Notes under the pieces: generated by a model
What the model saw: the letters and a program-made list of their open reading frames with translations, nothing else
What the model was told of the DNA's origin: nothing
Databases searched by the model: none
Translations under genes and position numbers: made by a program
Shown: piece after piece, positions 1 through 8,648 of the stretch
Numbering within the stretch: the stretch's first letter is position 1
Layout of the letters: every line of letters begins with the position of its first letter
Assembly (NCBI RefSeq): GCF_001693735.1
Contig: NZ_LWDV01000010.1
Span: forward strand, 616,552 to 680,551
Direction: 5' to 3'
DNA from: Orenia metallireducens
Lineage (GTDB): Bacteria; Bacillota; Halanaerobiia; Halobacteroidales; Halobacteroidaceae
DNA length: 64,000 nt

Positions 1-630
1 AGCCTCTAACATAGGGGTTAATAACCCTTCTATCTCCTGCTGACGACTCCCAGGTAATAAACCTATAACTTTGTTATTAGAATTAATATTATAAGACTTT
101 TGAAATTCATCTCTAGATAATTCAGGCTCTACTAAATCTAAGATAGGGTGACCTACAAATTCTACATCTGCACCTGCCTCACGATAGACCTTCTCTTCCA
201 TAGGAAAGACTGATGCAATCTTTACTTGGCATTTAGCCATCTTTTTAGCTCGCCCTTTCCCCCAAACCCAAGCAGAAGGTGCAAAATAGTTAACAGCAGG
301 AATCCCATTCTTCTGAGCTATTTTGGCCACTTTCATATTAAAGCCAGAGTAATCTACTAATAAGATCACATCTGGCTTCTCTTCTTTCATAGCTTTATCT
401 AATTTATTCAAAATCTTATAGGCTAATCTTAAATGCTTAATTGCCTCAATAAAACCAATAGTACTTAGTTTGGTAGGATCATAAATTAATTCTACACCTT
501 CTAACTTCATACGTCGACCACCCATCCCAATAAACTCAAGGTCTGGATAAATCTTTTTCATCTCTTTGATTACCTTAGCTGCATACATATCTCCAGATAC
601 TTCGCCAGCTACTACCATTATCTTTGGCAT
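1..630 (-). CDS. lpxB: lipid-A-disaccharide synthase, N-terminal part (cut by window edge)
   Basis: LpxB joins UDP-2,3-diacylglucosamine and lipid X into the lipid A disaccharide at the cytoplasmic face of the inner membrane. About 210 residues are visible; the 3' part lies beyond the left edge. The protein opens MPKIMVVAGEVSGD, the typical LpxB start, and contains FIGMGGRRM, VDYSGFN, APSAWVWGKGR, a VGHPILD stretch and LLPGSRQQEI, all in the usual family order. The start is an ATG at 628-630 behind a G-rich stretch (GGTGGGGGA). It is the last visible gene of lpxC-fabZ-lpxA-lpxI-lpxB. LpxI makes its substrate and is encoded just upstream, separated by a 232-base gap with an inverted repeat. 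Confidence 0.95.
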   Translation of the reverse strand, partial: MPKIMVVAGEVSGDMYAAKVIKEMKKIYPDLEFIGMGGRRMKLEGVELIYDPTKLSTIGFIEAIKHLRLAYKILNKLDKAMKEEKPDVILLVDYSGFNMKVAKIAQKNGIPAVNYFAPSAWVWGKGRAKKMAKCQVKIASVFPMEEKVYREAGADVEFVGHPILDLVEPELSRDEFQKSYNINSNNKVIGLLPGSRQQEIEGLLTPMLEA

Positions 631-650
631 TTAATCCCCCACCCTTAGTT

Positions 651-795
651 CAATTTACAATGTACAATGAACACTTAAAAAAATAATTCTTAAAGATATT
701 AAGAATAACTATTATTGTAGATTTAGGTTCTCTATTACAAAATTTTATTTAAGCAGTCTTAATTATCAATTGTAAATCGTACATTGTACATTTAA
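651..795. repeat. extragenic inverted-repeat element between lpxI and lpxB
   Basis: The two ends carry related sequences in opposite orientation: CAATTTACAATGTACAATG at 651-669, and ATTGTAAAT followed by CGTACATTGTACATT near 768-792. The middle is AT-rich and non-coding. Just beyond, at about 806-831, is a short degenerate run of TATATC hexamers. It looks like a small non-coding interspersed repeat; its function is unknown. Confidence 0.5.
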
Positions 796-862
796 AAGTA
801 TAACTTTATATCTATATCTATGTCTATATCGAAATTAAAATAGCACATAAATTAATATAATA

Positions 863-1675
863 TCAATCTTCTTCCATTGCTACAACTGCAATCCCTGCTT
901 CATTTGCTCCTTTGATAAACTCTTCTTGATTGACAATAAAGGTCTTTTTGGCTTCAATTATCAAGCCTTTAGCCTTTACTTTAACCAATTTATCCAAAGT
1001 ATCTAAACCAACAGCAGGAATATCGAATCTAAAGTCTTGCTGAGGTTTACTTACCTTTGCTACGATAACTCCTCCTCGCCCTAGTTGACCACCTCTTAAA
1101 ATAGCTTGGTCGGTTCCTTCAATAGCTTCTACAGCCATTACAGCTTTATCCTTGACAACAACAGTTTGCCCAATATCCAAGCCTCCTATTTCTTTTGCCA
1201 TCTTAAAACCATACTTCATATCAGCTAATGTTTCAGCATCAGGCTCAACTTCTGTTAAAAGCCCCTCAGCTGGTAATAATGCAGCTATATATTTAGTCTG
1301 ATTACTGATTTTAATGCCAGCTGATTCTAATTCCTTAACAATTGCTAGCATAATCGAATCATCATTCTTTTCTTTTAAATTGCTAAGTAGAAGCATAAAT
1401 CTCTGATCTAACTCTATTCCTTGATAAAGTAGCTCTTTAGTTACCTTACCTAGCATTACAACCTCAGAAATTCCTTCTTCTTTGAGAGTATTTATAATTT
1501 TATTTAATTGCCCAGCACTAATCTGATACAACTTAGTTGCTACGCTTTTTAGCTTATCAACTTCTGCTTCTGGAGTAAGGGCAATAGCAACAACTTCATT
1601 TCCTTCTGCCTTTGCAGCATAAGTAAATTCAACAGGTAAATTTCCATTACCTGCCAGCAAACCTATTCTAGCCAT
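863..1675 (-). CDS. lpxI: UDP-2,3-diacylglucosamine pyrophosphatase LpxI (DUF1009)
   Basis: LpxI hydrolyses UDP-2,3-diacylglucosamine to lipid X and UMP in the cytosol. It is the form found in many bacteria lacking LpxH. The 270-residue product begins MARIGLLAGNGNLP, the family's N-terminal nucleotide-binding motif, and carries the conserved C-terminal half (for example GTDQAILRGGQLG and GGVIVAKVSKPQQDFRFD-like segments). An in-frame ATG at 1768 exists, but the ATG at 1675 has a strong AGGAGG ribosome site 7 bases upstream and matches the family length, so I start there. It lies between lpxA and lpxB. Confidence 0.93.
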   Translation of the reverse strand: MARIGLLAGNGNLPVEFTYAAKAEGNEVVAIALTPEAEVDKLKSVATKLYQISAGQLNKIINTLKEEGISEVVMLGKVTKELLYQGIELDQRFMLLLSNLKEKNDDSIMLAIVKELESAGIKISNQTKYIAALLPAEGLLTEVEPDAETLADMKYGFKMAKEIGGLDIGQTVVVKDKAVMAVEAIEGTDQAILRGGQLGRGGVIVAKVSKPQQDFRFDIPAVGLDTLDKLVKVKAKGLIIEAKKTFIVNQEEFIKGANEAGIAVVAMEED

Positions 1676-1683
1676 AGTCAACC

Positions 1684-1742
1684 TCCTACTTAAGATCGAG
1701 TCTAAGCTTAAGCAAGAACTAAAACTTAAGCTCAAACTTAAT
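1684..1742. repeat. TTAAGCTTAGACT-type repeat, copy 1
   Basis: This lpxA-lpxI gap holds tandem, degenerate TTAAGCTTAGACT and AAACTTAAG-like words in both orientations. Similar words recur at about 3962-3986 and 47630-47752, always between genes. Function unknown. Confidence 0.4.
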
Positions 1743-2555
1743 TTATCTGCAAATTCCCCGTTGAGCATTTCTTAAAAATCTCAAGAAATGTTCAATTAAA
1801 GGATTACTATCCAACTCTTGATCCATCTTCTCAATTGCTTGAGATATATTTAAATTGGATCTATATAATAACTTATAAGCCTCTTTGATCTGTGATCTCA
1901 ATTCAGGACTGATACCATTTCTTCTTAATCCTACAATATTAATCCCTTTAACACAAGCAGGATGTCCATCTACCAATACATATGGAGGAACATCTTTAAC
2001 TACTTTAGAGGCCGCTCCTATCATAGCCATCTTTCCAACTCTAGCAAATTGATGTACTCCTGCCAAACCACCAATTACCGCTGAATCTTCTACAATAACA
2101 TGTCCAGCCAAAGTAGCTGCATTTGACATAATGATTCTATCACCTAATTGGCAATCATGGGCAACATGGCAATAAGCCATAATTAAATTATTATTACCTA
2201 TCTTAGTCAGACCACCACCATCTTCAGTTCCACGATGGATAGTAGCAAATTCACGAATTGTGTTATTATCTCCAATCTCTAAATAACTCTGCTCTCCATG
2301 AAATTTTAAATCCTGTGGTTCTTGACCAATAGAGGCCCCATTAAAGATCTTGTTACCCTTACCTATTTTAGTCCATCCTTCAATGACTACATGGGGTTCA
2401 ATTTTAGTATTATCACCAATCTCAACATTCTCCCCAATAATAGCATAGGGCCCGATTTCCACATCTTCTCCTATTTTAGCACCTGGATGAACGACTGCTG
2501 TTTTATGAATTTTCTTATTCAAATGTACCACCTTGTTATCATTTGTCTTTTCCAT
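1743..2555 (-). CDS. lpxA: UDP-N-acetylglucosamine acyltransferase
   Basis: LpxA adds the 3-O-hydroxyacyl chain to UDP-GlcNAc, the first step of lipid A synthesis. The 270-residue protein is a left-handed beta-helix built from hexapeptide repeats (IGENVEIG, IGDNTKI, IGKGNKI and others) with a helical C-terminus. The catalytic His is H133 in CHVAHDC; the GRP-type segment is replaced by VDGHPACVKGINIVGLRR. It has about 13 more N-terminal residues than E. coli LpxA, but the ATG at 2555 has a strong GGAGGGG site, so I keep it. It follows fabZ by 21 bases, in the canonical lpxC-fabZ-lpxA order. Confidence 0.95.
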   Translation of the reverse strand: MEKTNDNKVVHLNKKIHKTAVVHPGAKIGEDVEIGPYAIIGENVEIGDNTKIEPHVVIEGWTKIGKGNKIFNGASIGQEPQDLKFHGEQSYLEIGDNNTIREFATIHRGTEDGGGLTKIGNNNLIMAYCHVAHDCQLGDRIIMSNAATLAGHVIVEDSAVIGGLAGVHQFARVGKMAMIGAASKVVKDVPPYVLVDGHPACVKGINIVGLRRNGISPELRSQIKEAYKLLYRSNLNISQAIEKMDQELDSNPLIEHFLRFLRNAQRGICR

Positions 2556-2576
2556 CTGGCCCCCTCCTTTATCCTT

Positions 2577-3008
2577 TTATTTATCTTGTATCGCACAAGT
2601 TAAAGTTGCCTCTGTTACTACTTCTCCATCTACCAAAGCCTTAGCCTCAACCTTACCAATCCCTCTTCTTAACTTAACTACTTCAACTTCAAAAATCAAT
2701 TGATCTCCTGGTTTAACTGGTTGTTTAAAACGTGCATCTTCAATACGTGCAAAGTAGGGTACTTTCTCTTCAGGGTTGTCTACTGTAGTTAATAATCCTA
2801 CCCCTGCTACTTGAGCCATTGCCTCTATTATCAATACCCCTGGCATAATTGGATGACCTGGAAAATGACCGTTAAAAAACTCTTCATTCGCAGTTACATT
2901 CTTTAATCCTACAACCTTCTTTCCTGGTTCCACCTCTAAAATTTTATCCACCAATAAGAATGGATATCGATGTGGTAAAATCTTTTGAATCTCATTAATA
3001 TCTAACAT
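2577..3008 (-). CDS. fabZ: 3-hydroxyacyl-ACP dehydratase FabZ
   Basis: FabZ dehydrates beta-hydroxyacyl-ACP in fatty acid elongation and competes with LpxA/LpxD for hydroxyacyl-ACP. The 143-residue hot-dog-fold protein has the active-site histidine H48 in [10 protein letters not shown] and E62 in IIEAMAQ. The [11 protein letters not shown] opening and the length are both typical. The ATG at 3008 has GGAGG 6 bases upstream. It sits 11 bases after lpxC, which places the lipid A and fatty acid branch point in one operon. Confidence 0.97.
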   Translation of the reverse strand: MLDINEIQKILPHRYPFLLVDKILEVEPGKKVVGLKNVTANEEFFNGHFPGHPIMPGVLIIEAMAQVAGVGLLTTVDNPEEKVPYFARIEDARFKQPVKPGDQLIFEVEVVKLRRGIGKVEAKALVDGEVVTEATLTCAIQDK

Positions 3009-3019
3009 TTACATTCCTC

Positions 3020-3850
3020 CTATTTCAATAATATCTCTTTAATCTTTCTAGATAATAGTGAGTTTAATCTATGACCAGATCTAATACCAATAATATGCCC
3101 TTTAAACTCTGGTGCTAGTTTAATATCTCCTAAAATATCTAGAATCTTATGCCTTACAAATTCATTATTGAATCTCAATTCATTAATTGGACCATCTTCC
3201 CCAACTAAGATAGCATTATCCAAACTACCTCCTAAGGCTAGTCCAGATTGTTGTAACTTTTCAATCTCATGGGAAAAGCCAAAGGTTCTAGCAGAAGCTA
3301 TTTCATTATAATAAATCTCCTCATTAATGATAAACTCAGCAAATTGATCCTCTAAAAAAGGATGGTTACTGACAAAGGTATAACTTATCTTTAAATCATT
3401 ATCAGGCAAAACTATCAGAGACTGATTTCCTTCCTTAACATAAATTGGTTCTTCAATCCTATAAACCTCTTTATCTTCCTTCTGCTTCTCAATCCCTGCT
3501 TCTTTTATTAAATCATAAAAGATTTTTGCACTCCCATCAGTAATCGGAGGTTCATTTGCATCAATTTCGATTAATAGGTTATCTATTTTCAAAGCGTTCA
3601 AAGCTGACATTAAATGCTCAATAGTATTAATATCCCAACTATCTTCACCAATAGTTGTACAACGTTGTGTTGATACTACATTAGCAATACCAGCCTCTAC
3701 CTCTGGGCAATCTTCTAAATCTACCCGTTTAAATCTAATTCCTCGATTAGCATCCAAAGGCTTACAATTAATGGTAACATTCTTTCCAGTATGTAGTCCA
3801 ATACCTGTATAAGTAAACTCTTTCACTATTGTACGCTGCTTCCTCTTCAA
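3020..3850 (-). CDS. lpxC: UDP-3-O-acyl-N-acetylglucosamine deacetylase
   Basis: LpxC is the Zn-dependent deacetylase that commits the pathway to lipid A. The 276-residue protein starts with the LpxC pattern YTGIGLHTG. Zn ligands are visible as H79 (TIEHLMSAL), H234 and D238 (HKILDILGD), and the catalytic base as H260 in SGH. The start is TTG at 3848-3850, with GGAGG 7 bases upstream and no better ATG. The 130-base gap to the upstream ABC ATPase gene holds a copy of the TTAAGCTTAGACT repeat. Confidence 0.96.
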   Translation of the reverse strand: MKRKQRTIVKEFTYTGIGLHTGKNVTINCKPLDANRGIRFKRVDLEDCPEVEAGIANVVSTQRCTTIGEDSWDINTIEHLMSALNALKIDNLLIEIDANEPPITDGSAKIFYDLIKEAGIEKQKEDKEVYRIEEPIYVKEGNQSLIVLPDNDLKISYTFVSNHPFLEDQFAEFIINEEIYYNEIASARTFGFSHEIEKLQQSGLALGGSLDNAILVGEDGPINELRFNNEFVRHKILDILGDIKLAPEFKGHIIGIRSGHRLNSLLSRKIKEILLK

Positions 3851-3954
3851 ACTCTTACCTCCTTTAACCTTATATTACTTCAACAAACAGTAAGAATATC
3901 CTGCATAGTAATAAATTAAATCTACTTAAGTTTAACTCTAAGAACAAAATTTAA

Positions 3955-3986
3955 CTATCAAACCTTAAGCTTAGACTGAAACTTAA
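3955..3986. repeat. TTAAGCTTAGACT-type repeat, copy 2
   Basis: CCTTAAGCTTAGACTGAAAC at 3963-3982, overlapping the end of the ABC ATPase gene, resembles the words at 1684-1742 and near 47630-47752. Short and degenerate. Confidence 0.35.
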
Positions 3987-4714
3987 TAATAATCTAACAA
4001 CTCTTTATACCTCTTACCAATCTCTGAACTTGGATTTTTAAATATATTTTCGGGAGTACCCCTCTCTACTACTACCCCATTATCCATCAATAAGATTATA
4101 TCAGCAACCTTTAATGCAAAGGAAACCTCATGGGTTACAATAATAACTATCTTATCCTTTTTTCTTGTTAAATTTTCGATAACTTCTAGTACCTCTTTAA
4201 CCAAAATTGGATCTAAAGAAGCTGTAGGCTCATCTAGTAACATCAAACTTGGCTCAACCACCAAGGCTCTAGCAATACCAATTCTCTGTTTCTGCCCTCC
4301 ACTCAATTGATTAGGATAACTATCTATCTCATCAGCCATTCTGACCTTCTTTAAAGATAAAATAGCTCTCTCTTGTAACTCTTCTACTTTGAGATTGGTT
4401 TTAATCAAAGGTAGCATTACATTCTCTAAAACCGTTAATCTCTCAATTAGATTAAACCTCTGAAAGACAAAACCAACCTCTTTACGCCAGTTCAATAATT
4501 CATTCTCAGGTAAATCTACAATTGATAGCCCTTTAAAGCTAATCTCTCCACCATCAGGCTCTGTCAAACGATTTAAACATCGAATGGTAGTCGATTTACC
4601 ACATCCACTAGGTCCCATAATAGCTACTGTATCTCCTTGGTTGATTTTAAAATTAACCCCTTTTAAGACTTCTTTGTGCCCATAACTTTTAATTAAACCC
4701 TTGACTTCTAACAT
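3983..4714 (-). CDS. ABC transporter ATPase, polar-amino-acid (GlnQ) type
   Basis: The 243-residue protein is a complete ABC nucleotide-binding domain: Walker A GPSGCGKST (about 34-42), Q-loop in VFQRFNL, signature LSGGQKQR, Walker B LMLLDEPTASLDP, and the H-loop in VTHEV. The overall pattern (TTIRCLNRL, DEPTASLDP) is closest to ATPases of the polar amino acid uptake family, though the RLTVLENVMLPL stretch also recalls LolD/MacB. It follows the 4767-7169 gene by 52 bases with a good AGGAGG site, so the two are almost certainly a pair. No substrate-binding protein or normal permease is nearby. The position between lptA and lpxC suggests an envelope role rather than amino acid uptake, which is inference. 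Confidence 0.85.
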   Translation of the reverse strand: MLEVKGLIKSYGHKEVLKGVNFKINQGDTVAIMGPSGCGKSTTIRCLNRLTEPDGGEISFKGLSIVDLPENELLNWRKEVGFVFQRFNLIERLTVLENVMLPLIKTNLKVEELQERAILSLKKVRMADEIDSYPNQLSGGQKQRIGIARALVVEPSLMLLDEPTASLDPILVKEVLEVIENLTRKKDKIVIIVTHEVSFALKVADIILLMDNGVVVERGTPENIFKNPSSEIGKRYKELLDYY

Positions 4715-4766
4715 TCTACCTCCTTAACAATCAGTAGTGAGTAATAATTCAAAATCAGTTGACTTC

Positions 4767-7169
4767 CTAAAAATATGTTTTATTCCTGTTTAGAAATTTT
4801 AATATACCAGGCTTACCTGAAGGGACTACAATCTCTCTCATAATCTCACTATAAGTAAAACCTAAAGCCTGACCTGCCCTAAACTCTTCATTAGATATCT
4901 TATTCATAACTTCAGCTTTATTGACAGTAAAGAGACCTAATATTCCTCCAAATAAGAAGCTAGCATAACTAGGCACATAGGGAATTCTAGCTTGACTTAA
5001 ATAAAATACAGTCCCTAAAGTCAAAGCTCCAACTACAAAACCATAATAAATAGCTTCATCAGAATACCACTTACTATCAAAACGTCCATTATGTATTCTA
5101 ATGGAGTTAATAATTAAGGTATGATCAAAGAATAAAGAGGTTAAAGTCAAAATAATTGCTGTAAAAGCAGTTAATAAACCTTTTACTTCTCCTAAAATTT
5201 GAGAAAGTTGTCCTCTTAAATCAGGACTAATCAAACCTGCTTGAGAGCTATAAATGGTAATGTGATTAGAAATGTATTTCTTAATTTCATCCTTAAGCTG
5301 ATTCACATTGACCCCTGTACTAGGTAATAATAGGGATATCTGAGTACCTGGAATTACTTGACCTTGAATATGTTTATCAATTAAATCTATACTATCTGTA
5401 ATTTCTTCATCTTTTAGTTTTGGTAAAGAGTTGTCTATATATTCTATTTCTTTAATAATACTTTCTAAATCTATCTTTTTTAGCTCAGCAAGGTCACCTC
5501 GTAAGCTGACAATATCCTGCTGGATACTTTGACTGTTTAGTTCACCGACCTTATATATTAAATCTCTATCAGTAATATTTCCTAAAGTATCCTTCAAATT
5601 TTCTCTATCAAGCCCAGCAACCTTATTAATAAAATCATTAAATTCTCTTACATCCTCTTGCCACTTAACTAATTCCTTTAAAATAGGATTATATTGATTA
5701 ATATAACCTATAATCTTAGTTGTATTAGTATCTAATCTATTTGAAAAATCCAAAATAGTCTTCTCTAGCTCAATTATATCTGCTCGATATAGGTCAGTTG
5801 CTGAGATATCATCGGTTCTCTGGCTTACACTCTCAGCTACCGTCTTTAATTTAAAGTTAATATCTTGGAGAATCTTTTTAAAAAAGTTCAATTCCCTAAC
5901 TATCTTGACCAGACGGGTTAAGACCTTATCTAATTTGCCAACAGCTTCTCGTAAACTATCAAGCTCTATCTTATCTATATCCTTTTTATAGACCTTTAAC
6001 TGTTGATTCAATCCCTGCAACTCAAAAATAGAATCCTCTAAATCTTTAAAGACTGCTAATGCATTAATTAAATTTGTAATTGTACCAGTAGCTGTTTGGA
6101 AGATAGAGTCTAATCTAGGCAACAATTTAGTAGTTTCACTAACTGCATAAGCCAACTCCTGTCTAGGATTATCAACTTGAATCTCCCCTACTAAATCTCC
6201 TAATTTATCTTTTTTAAATGAATAGGCTTTATTGGTCAATATCTCTCTACTATCCCCTTTTTCAACAACAGCCTTTGCTACTTGATTGTTTACTGCCGTA
6301 ACCCTTAAAATAACCTGCTTATCTCCTTTAGCTGGAACTACAAATCTTGCTCCCTCTTTAACCTTTAGATCACCTTGAAGAGCTATTGTCACCTTGGTAG
6401 CATATCCATCTAAAAATCTCTTCATTTCTGTCATGGTTTTGACTAAAGCATCTAAATCAGTTACACCTGTTGTAGTAATATTTTGAATCAAATTAGGATA
6501 ATTCTTATTAAGTTCTTTAACCAGTTCATCTCCCAATTCTAGAATTTCATCTTCATTTTGGGTGATTGGAAAACGAATTGAAAGAACCTGATATTGATCT
6601 AAAACCTTTTGAACCTTTCTAGTAATAGACTCTATTAATTCTGCCCTTTGGATGATAATTTCCAATTTTTCTCCATCAGGAAAGGTAAACTCTACCCCTG
6701 ATAAGTTATTAACCTGATCTTCAATCAAATTTCTAACTTTTCTATTTAGACCTCTAATAGTTATTCGAGGCTCTGTCATAATAGACACACTATTCAACCC
6801 TGACACATTTTGAAAATAATCACCAATCTTTATGTAAACATCTCTATTTCTATATTTAGGAGCTAATTTGATAAAGAAGTTTGTCTTTCCTACTACCTCC
6901 ACTCCTAAGATAAGTTCTGAGCCAGGAAAGTTATTTTTGATAATATCTTCTATCTCCTCACTAGCCCTCTCTTTAGCCTCTTTATCCAAAATTAAGGCAA
7001 GATCATATTCACCATACTCACCCAATAAACCACTGATAGTATCACCAAAATAATAATCTGCCAAATAACCTATTATAATTGAAGCTAAAGAGACTAAAAA
7101 AATTGTAACAACTAAAAGCACTAAAATATCTTTTCTAAAATCAGAGTTTAGGAGAAACATTATATTCAC
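4767..7169 (-). CDS. large coiled-coil membrane protein with C-terminal ABC-permease EAA loop
   Basis: I do not recognise this 800-residue protein as a known family. The order is: one N-terminal membrane helix (about 14-37); an extracytoplasmic alpha/beta region (40-250); about 400 residues rich in heptads (for example around 370-560) with no membrane segment; then three hydrophobic segments (about 665-683, 708-727, 733-750). The last 40 residues contain RAGQALG (764-770), then nine residues, then IVVP (780-783). This fits the EAA-x3-G-x9-I-x-LP coupling motif of polar amino acid permeases. A normal permease has two more helices after this loop; here the chain stops 17 residues later. The next gene starts 52 bases on, so no frameshifted remainder fits. 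It is probably the membrane partner of the adjacent ATPase. Confidence 0.7.
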   Translation of the reverse strand: MNIMFLLNSDFRKDILVLLVVTIFLVSLASIIIGYLADYYFGDTISGLLGEYGEYDLALILDKEAKERASEEIEDIIKNNFPGSELILGVEVVGKTNFFIKLAPKYRNRDVYIKIGDYFQNVSGLNSVSIMTEPRITIRGLNRKVRNLIEDQVNNLSGVEFTFPDGEKLEIIIQRAELIESITRKVQKVLDQYQVLSIRFPITQNEDEILELGDELVKELNKNYPNLIQNITTTGVTDLDALVKTMTEMKRFLDGYATKVTIALQGDLKVKEGARFVVPAKGDKQVILRVTAVNNQVAKAVVEKGDSREILTNKAYSFKKDKLGDLVGEIQVDNPRQELAYAVSETTKLLPRLDSIFQTATGTITNLINALAVFKDLEDSIFELQGLNQQLKVYKKDIDKIELDSLREAVGKLDKVLTRLVKIVRELNFFKKILQDINFKLKTVAESVSQRTDDISATDLYRADIIELEKTILDFSNRLDTNTTKIIGYINQYNPILKELVKWQEDVREFNDFINKVAGLDRENLKDTLGNITDRDLIYKVGELNSQSIQQDIVSLRGDLAELKKIDLESIIKEIEYIDNSLPKLKDEEITDSIDLIDKHIQGQVIPGTQISLLLPSTGVNVNQLKDEIKKYISNHITIYSSQAGLISPDLRGQLSQILGEVKGLLTAFTAIILTLTSLFFDHTLIINSIRIHNGRFDSKWYSDEAIYYGFVVGALTLGTVFYLSQARIPYVPSYASFLFGGILGLFTVNKAEVMNKISNEEFRAGQALGFTYSEIMREIVVPSGKPGILKFLNRNKTYF

Positions 7170-7402
7170 TCCTATTCTATCTTTTTGCCTTTATTAAGAA
7201 AGACAAAATTTATATACCTACTATCATACTAGTTTCTCCTAATAGCTCTATATTATTAAAATAATTATATATCCAGTCATAAAGCGAAACGAATCCGATT
7301 TTTACTCATCATTTGTTACAGTTATGTAAATAATTTAGATAACTATACCCTTAACATTATAGCAAAAAAAGAGAATAAACTCAAAAAAATTGTATATATT
7401 CA

Positions 7403-7440
7403 AAGAAATATGGTAGAGTGATCACTCTACCATATTTCTT
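7403..7440 (-). terminator. perfect 18-bp-arm hairpin after lptA
   Basis: AAGAAATATGGTAGAGTG (7403-7420) is exactly complementary to 7423-7440 with a two-base loop, and begins 5 bases after the lptA stop. The T-tract is weak, so it may terminate or protect the lpt transcript. The rest of 7170-7402 is AT-rich and shows no gene. Confidence 0.6.
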
Positions 7441-7444
7441 ATCA

Positions 7445-8083
7445 TTATATATCAAATTCCATTTCAACATTTCCAGTTGCATCAAAATCTCCCTCTTTAA
7501 CATAAATGATAACCTCTTCACTCTTAAGCCATTGTCCATCCCTTTTTAACTCTACATTCTCTTTAACTAACATCTCATCTTTCTGGTTATCATAGTGTAG
7601 ACTCTCTCCCTTAATCTCTTGACCATCATAGAGAACAAAGATCTTTTTTTTAGCCTCCATATCATTACTTTCAGTCCATACCTTCAAATATTCACTAGTT
7701 AATTTTAAAGGCTTTCCTTCCTTTTTAGAATCAAGCTTTACATCATCTTCTGCTATTAAGATATCATTATCTATATCAAATTCCAACTTTTCACTTCTAA
7801 TCTTATCACCTGATTCTCTCTGTAAATAGACATCTTCACTAAAATAAGCTATATTATCATCACGCTCTAATCTTAATTTATCGGATGTAATTAGATTTCC
7901 ATCATAGTCCAATCTAATATTTCCATCTCCTATATATAGATTATCATCTTTTTTATATCTCAACTTATCGGCTTTCAACTTTGCTCGTTGATTATTCTCT
8001 ACTCCTTCTTTTACTTCTTCAGCATCTATTGTAAAAGAACAGAGTAAGATCAGAGAGAGGAATATAATCAGCTTAATTCTCAT
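7445..8083 (-). CDS. lptA: LptA-like periplasmic LPS transport protein (OstA domain)
   Basis: LptA forms the periplasmic bridge that carries LPS from LptC to LptD. The 212-residue product has a cleavable signal peptide (MRIKLIIFLSLILLCSFTIDAEE) and then a run of beta-jellyroll OstA repeats, seen as recurring 'D.L.Y....I...GNV.L' units (ADKLRYKKDDNLYIGDGNI; SEKLEFDIDNDILIAEDDV). Its ATG lies inside the end of lptC (11-base overlap), so translation is probably coupled. It is the last of three consecutive OstA-fold genes (lptD, lptC, lptA). Confidence 0.85.
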   Translation of the reverse strand: MRIKLIIFLSLILLCSFTIDAEEVKEGVENNQRAKLKADKLRYKKDDNLYIGDGNIRLDYDGNLITSDKLRLERDDNIAYFSEDVYLQRESGDKIRSEKLEFDIDNDILIAEDDVKLDSKKEGKPLKLTSEYLKVWTESNDMEAKKKIFVLYDGQEIKGESLHYDNQKDEMLVKENVELKRDGQWLKSEEVIIYVKEGDFDATGNVEMEFDI

Positions 8084-8648
8084 TAGAGACAGCCCCTTTA
8101 AGATTAAATTCCATCTCTACTTCACCAGAAAAGTCTATGATATTATTCTCCACATCCATCCTCATCTTCTTAGCAAATAACTCTCCATCATCAAGGGTAA
8201 CCTTTACATTAGTATCAGTAACAAATTCTTTCCTCTTATCAAGCCAGTCTAACTCCTCAGTCTTGATCTCTTCTCCATCCACCTTATCTAATCTAATATT
8301 CCCCTTTAATTTTATATCCTTTGTCCCTTTAAAATAGATTATCTCTTCAGCATCCAAGGTATATTCAACCTCTCCCTTATTAAATAGTTCTCCCTTTTGA
8401 ATATCCTTTAAGATAACCTCATTCTCCTTCTTTTTATCTTCAGATTTTGGAATCAAAATTTGATTAGCAGTAATATCCCAACGTTTATCCCCTTTATTAT
8501 AAGTAATAACACGAGGGCTATTTATCTGATATTGATAATCAGGAGAAACTTCATCACTCTCTTTACTTTCCTCAAAATTGAAGAAGAATAGACCTACAAA
8601 AATTAAATTTACAATTAATATAGCTAATATGATTTTAATTCTCTTCAT
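8073..8648 (-). CDS. lptC: LptC-like inner-membrane LPS transport protein
   Basis: LptC is the bitopic protein that receives LPS from the LptB2FG complex. The 191-residue protein has an uncleaved N-terminal helix (about 5-25, IILAILIVNLIFVGLFFF) and a periplasmic beta-jellyroll with the LptC/OstA pattern (SPRVITYNKGDKRWDITANQ; LKGNIRLDKVDGEEIKTEEL). It overlaps lptD by 14 bases and lptA by 11, so the three form a translationally coupled unit. No lptB homologue is in the window. Confidence 0.85.
   Translation of the reverse strand: MKRIKIILAILIVNLIFVGLFFFNFEESKESDEVSPDYQYQINSPRVITYNKGDKRWDITANQILIPKSEDKKKENEVILKDIQKGELFNKGEVEYTLDAEEIIYFKGTKDIKLKGNIRLDKVDGEEIKTEELDWLDKRKEFVTDTNVKVTLDDGELFAKKMRMDVENNIIDFSGEVEMEFNLKGAVSNEN

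Noticed and set aside
1676..1768. 31-residue N-terminal extension of LpxI
   Set aside because: It reads through repeat DNA, and the ATG at 1675 has a perfect ribosome site and gives the family start MARIGLLAGNGNLP.
4714..4766. a frameshift hiding the last two permease helices of the coiled-coil ABC protein
   Set aside because: Only 52 bases separate its stop from the ATPase start, and no frame there encodes a membrane helix, so the short end appears genuine.
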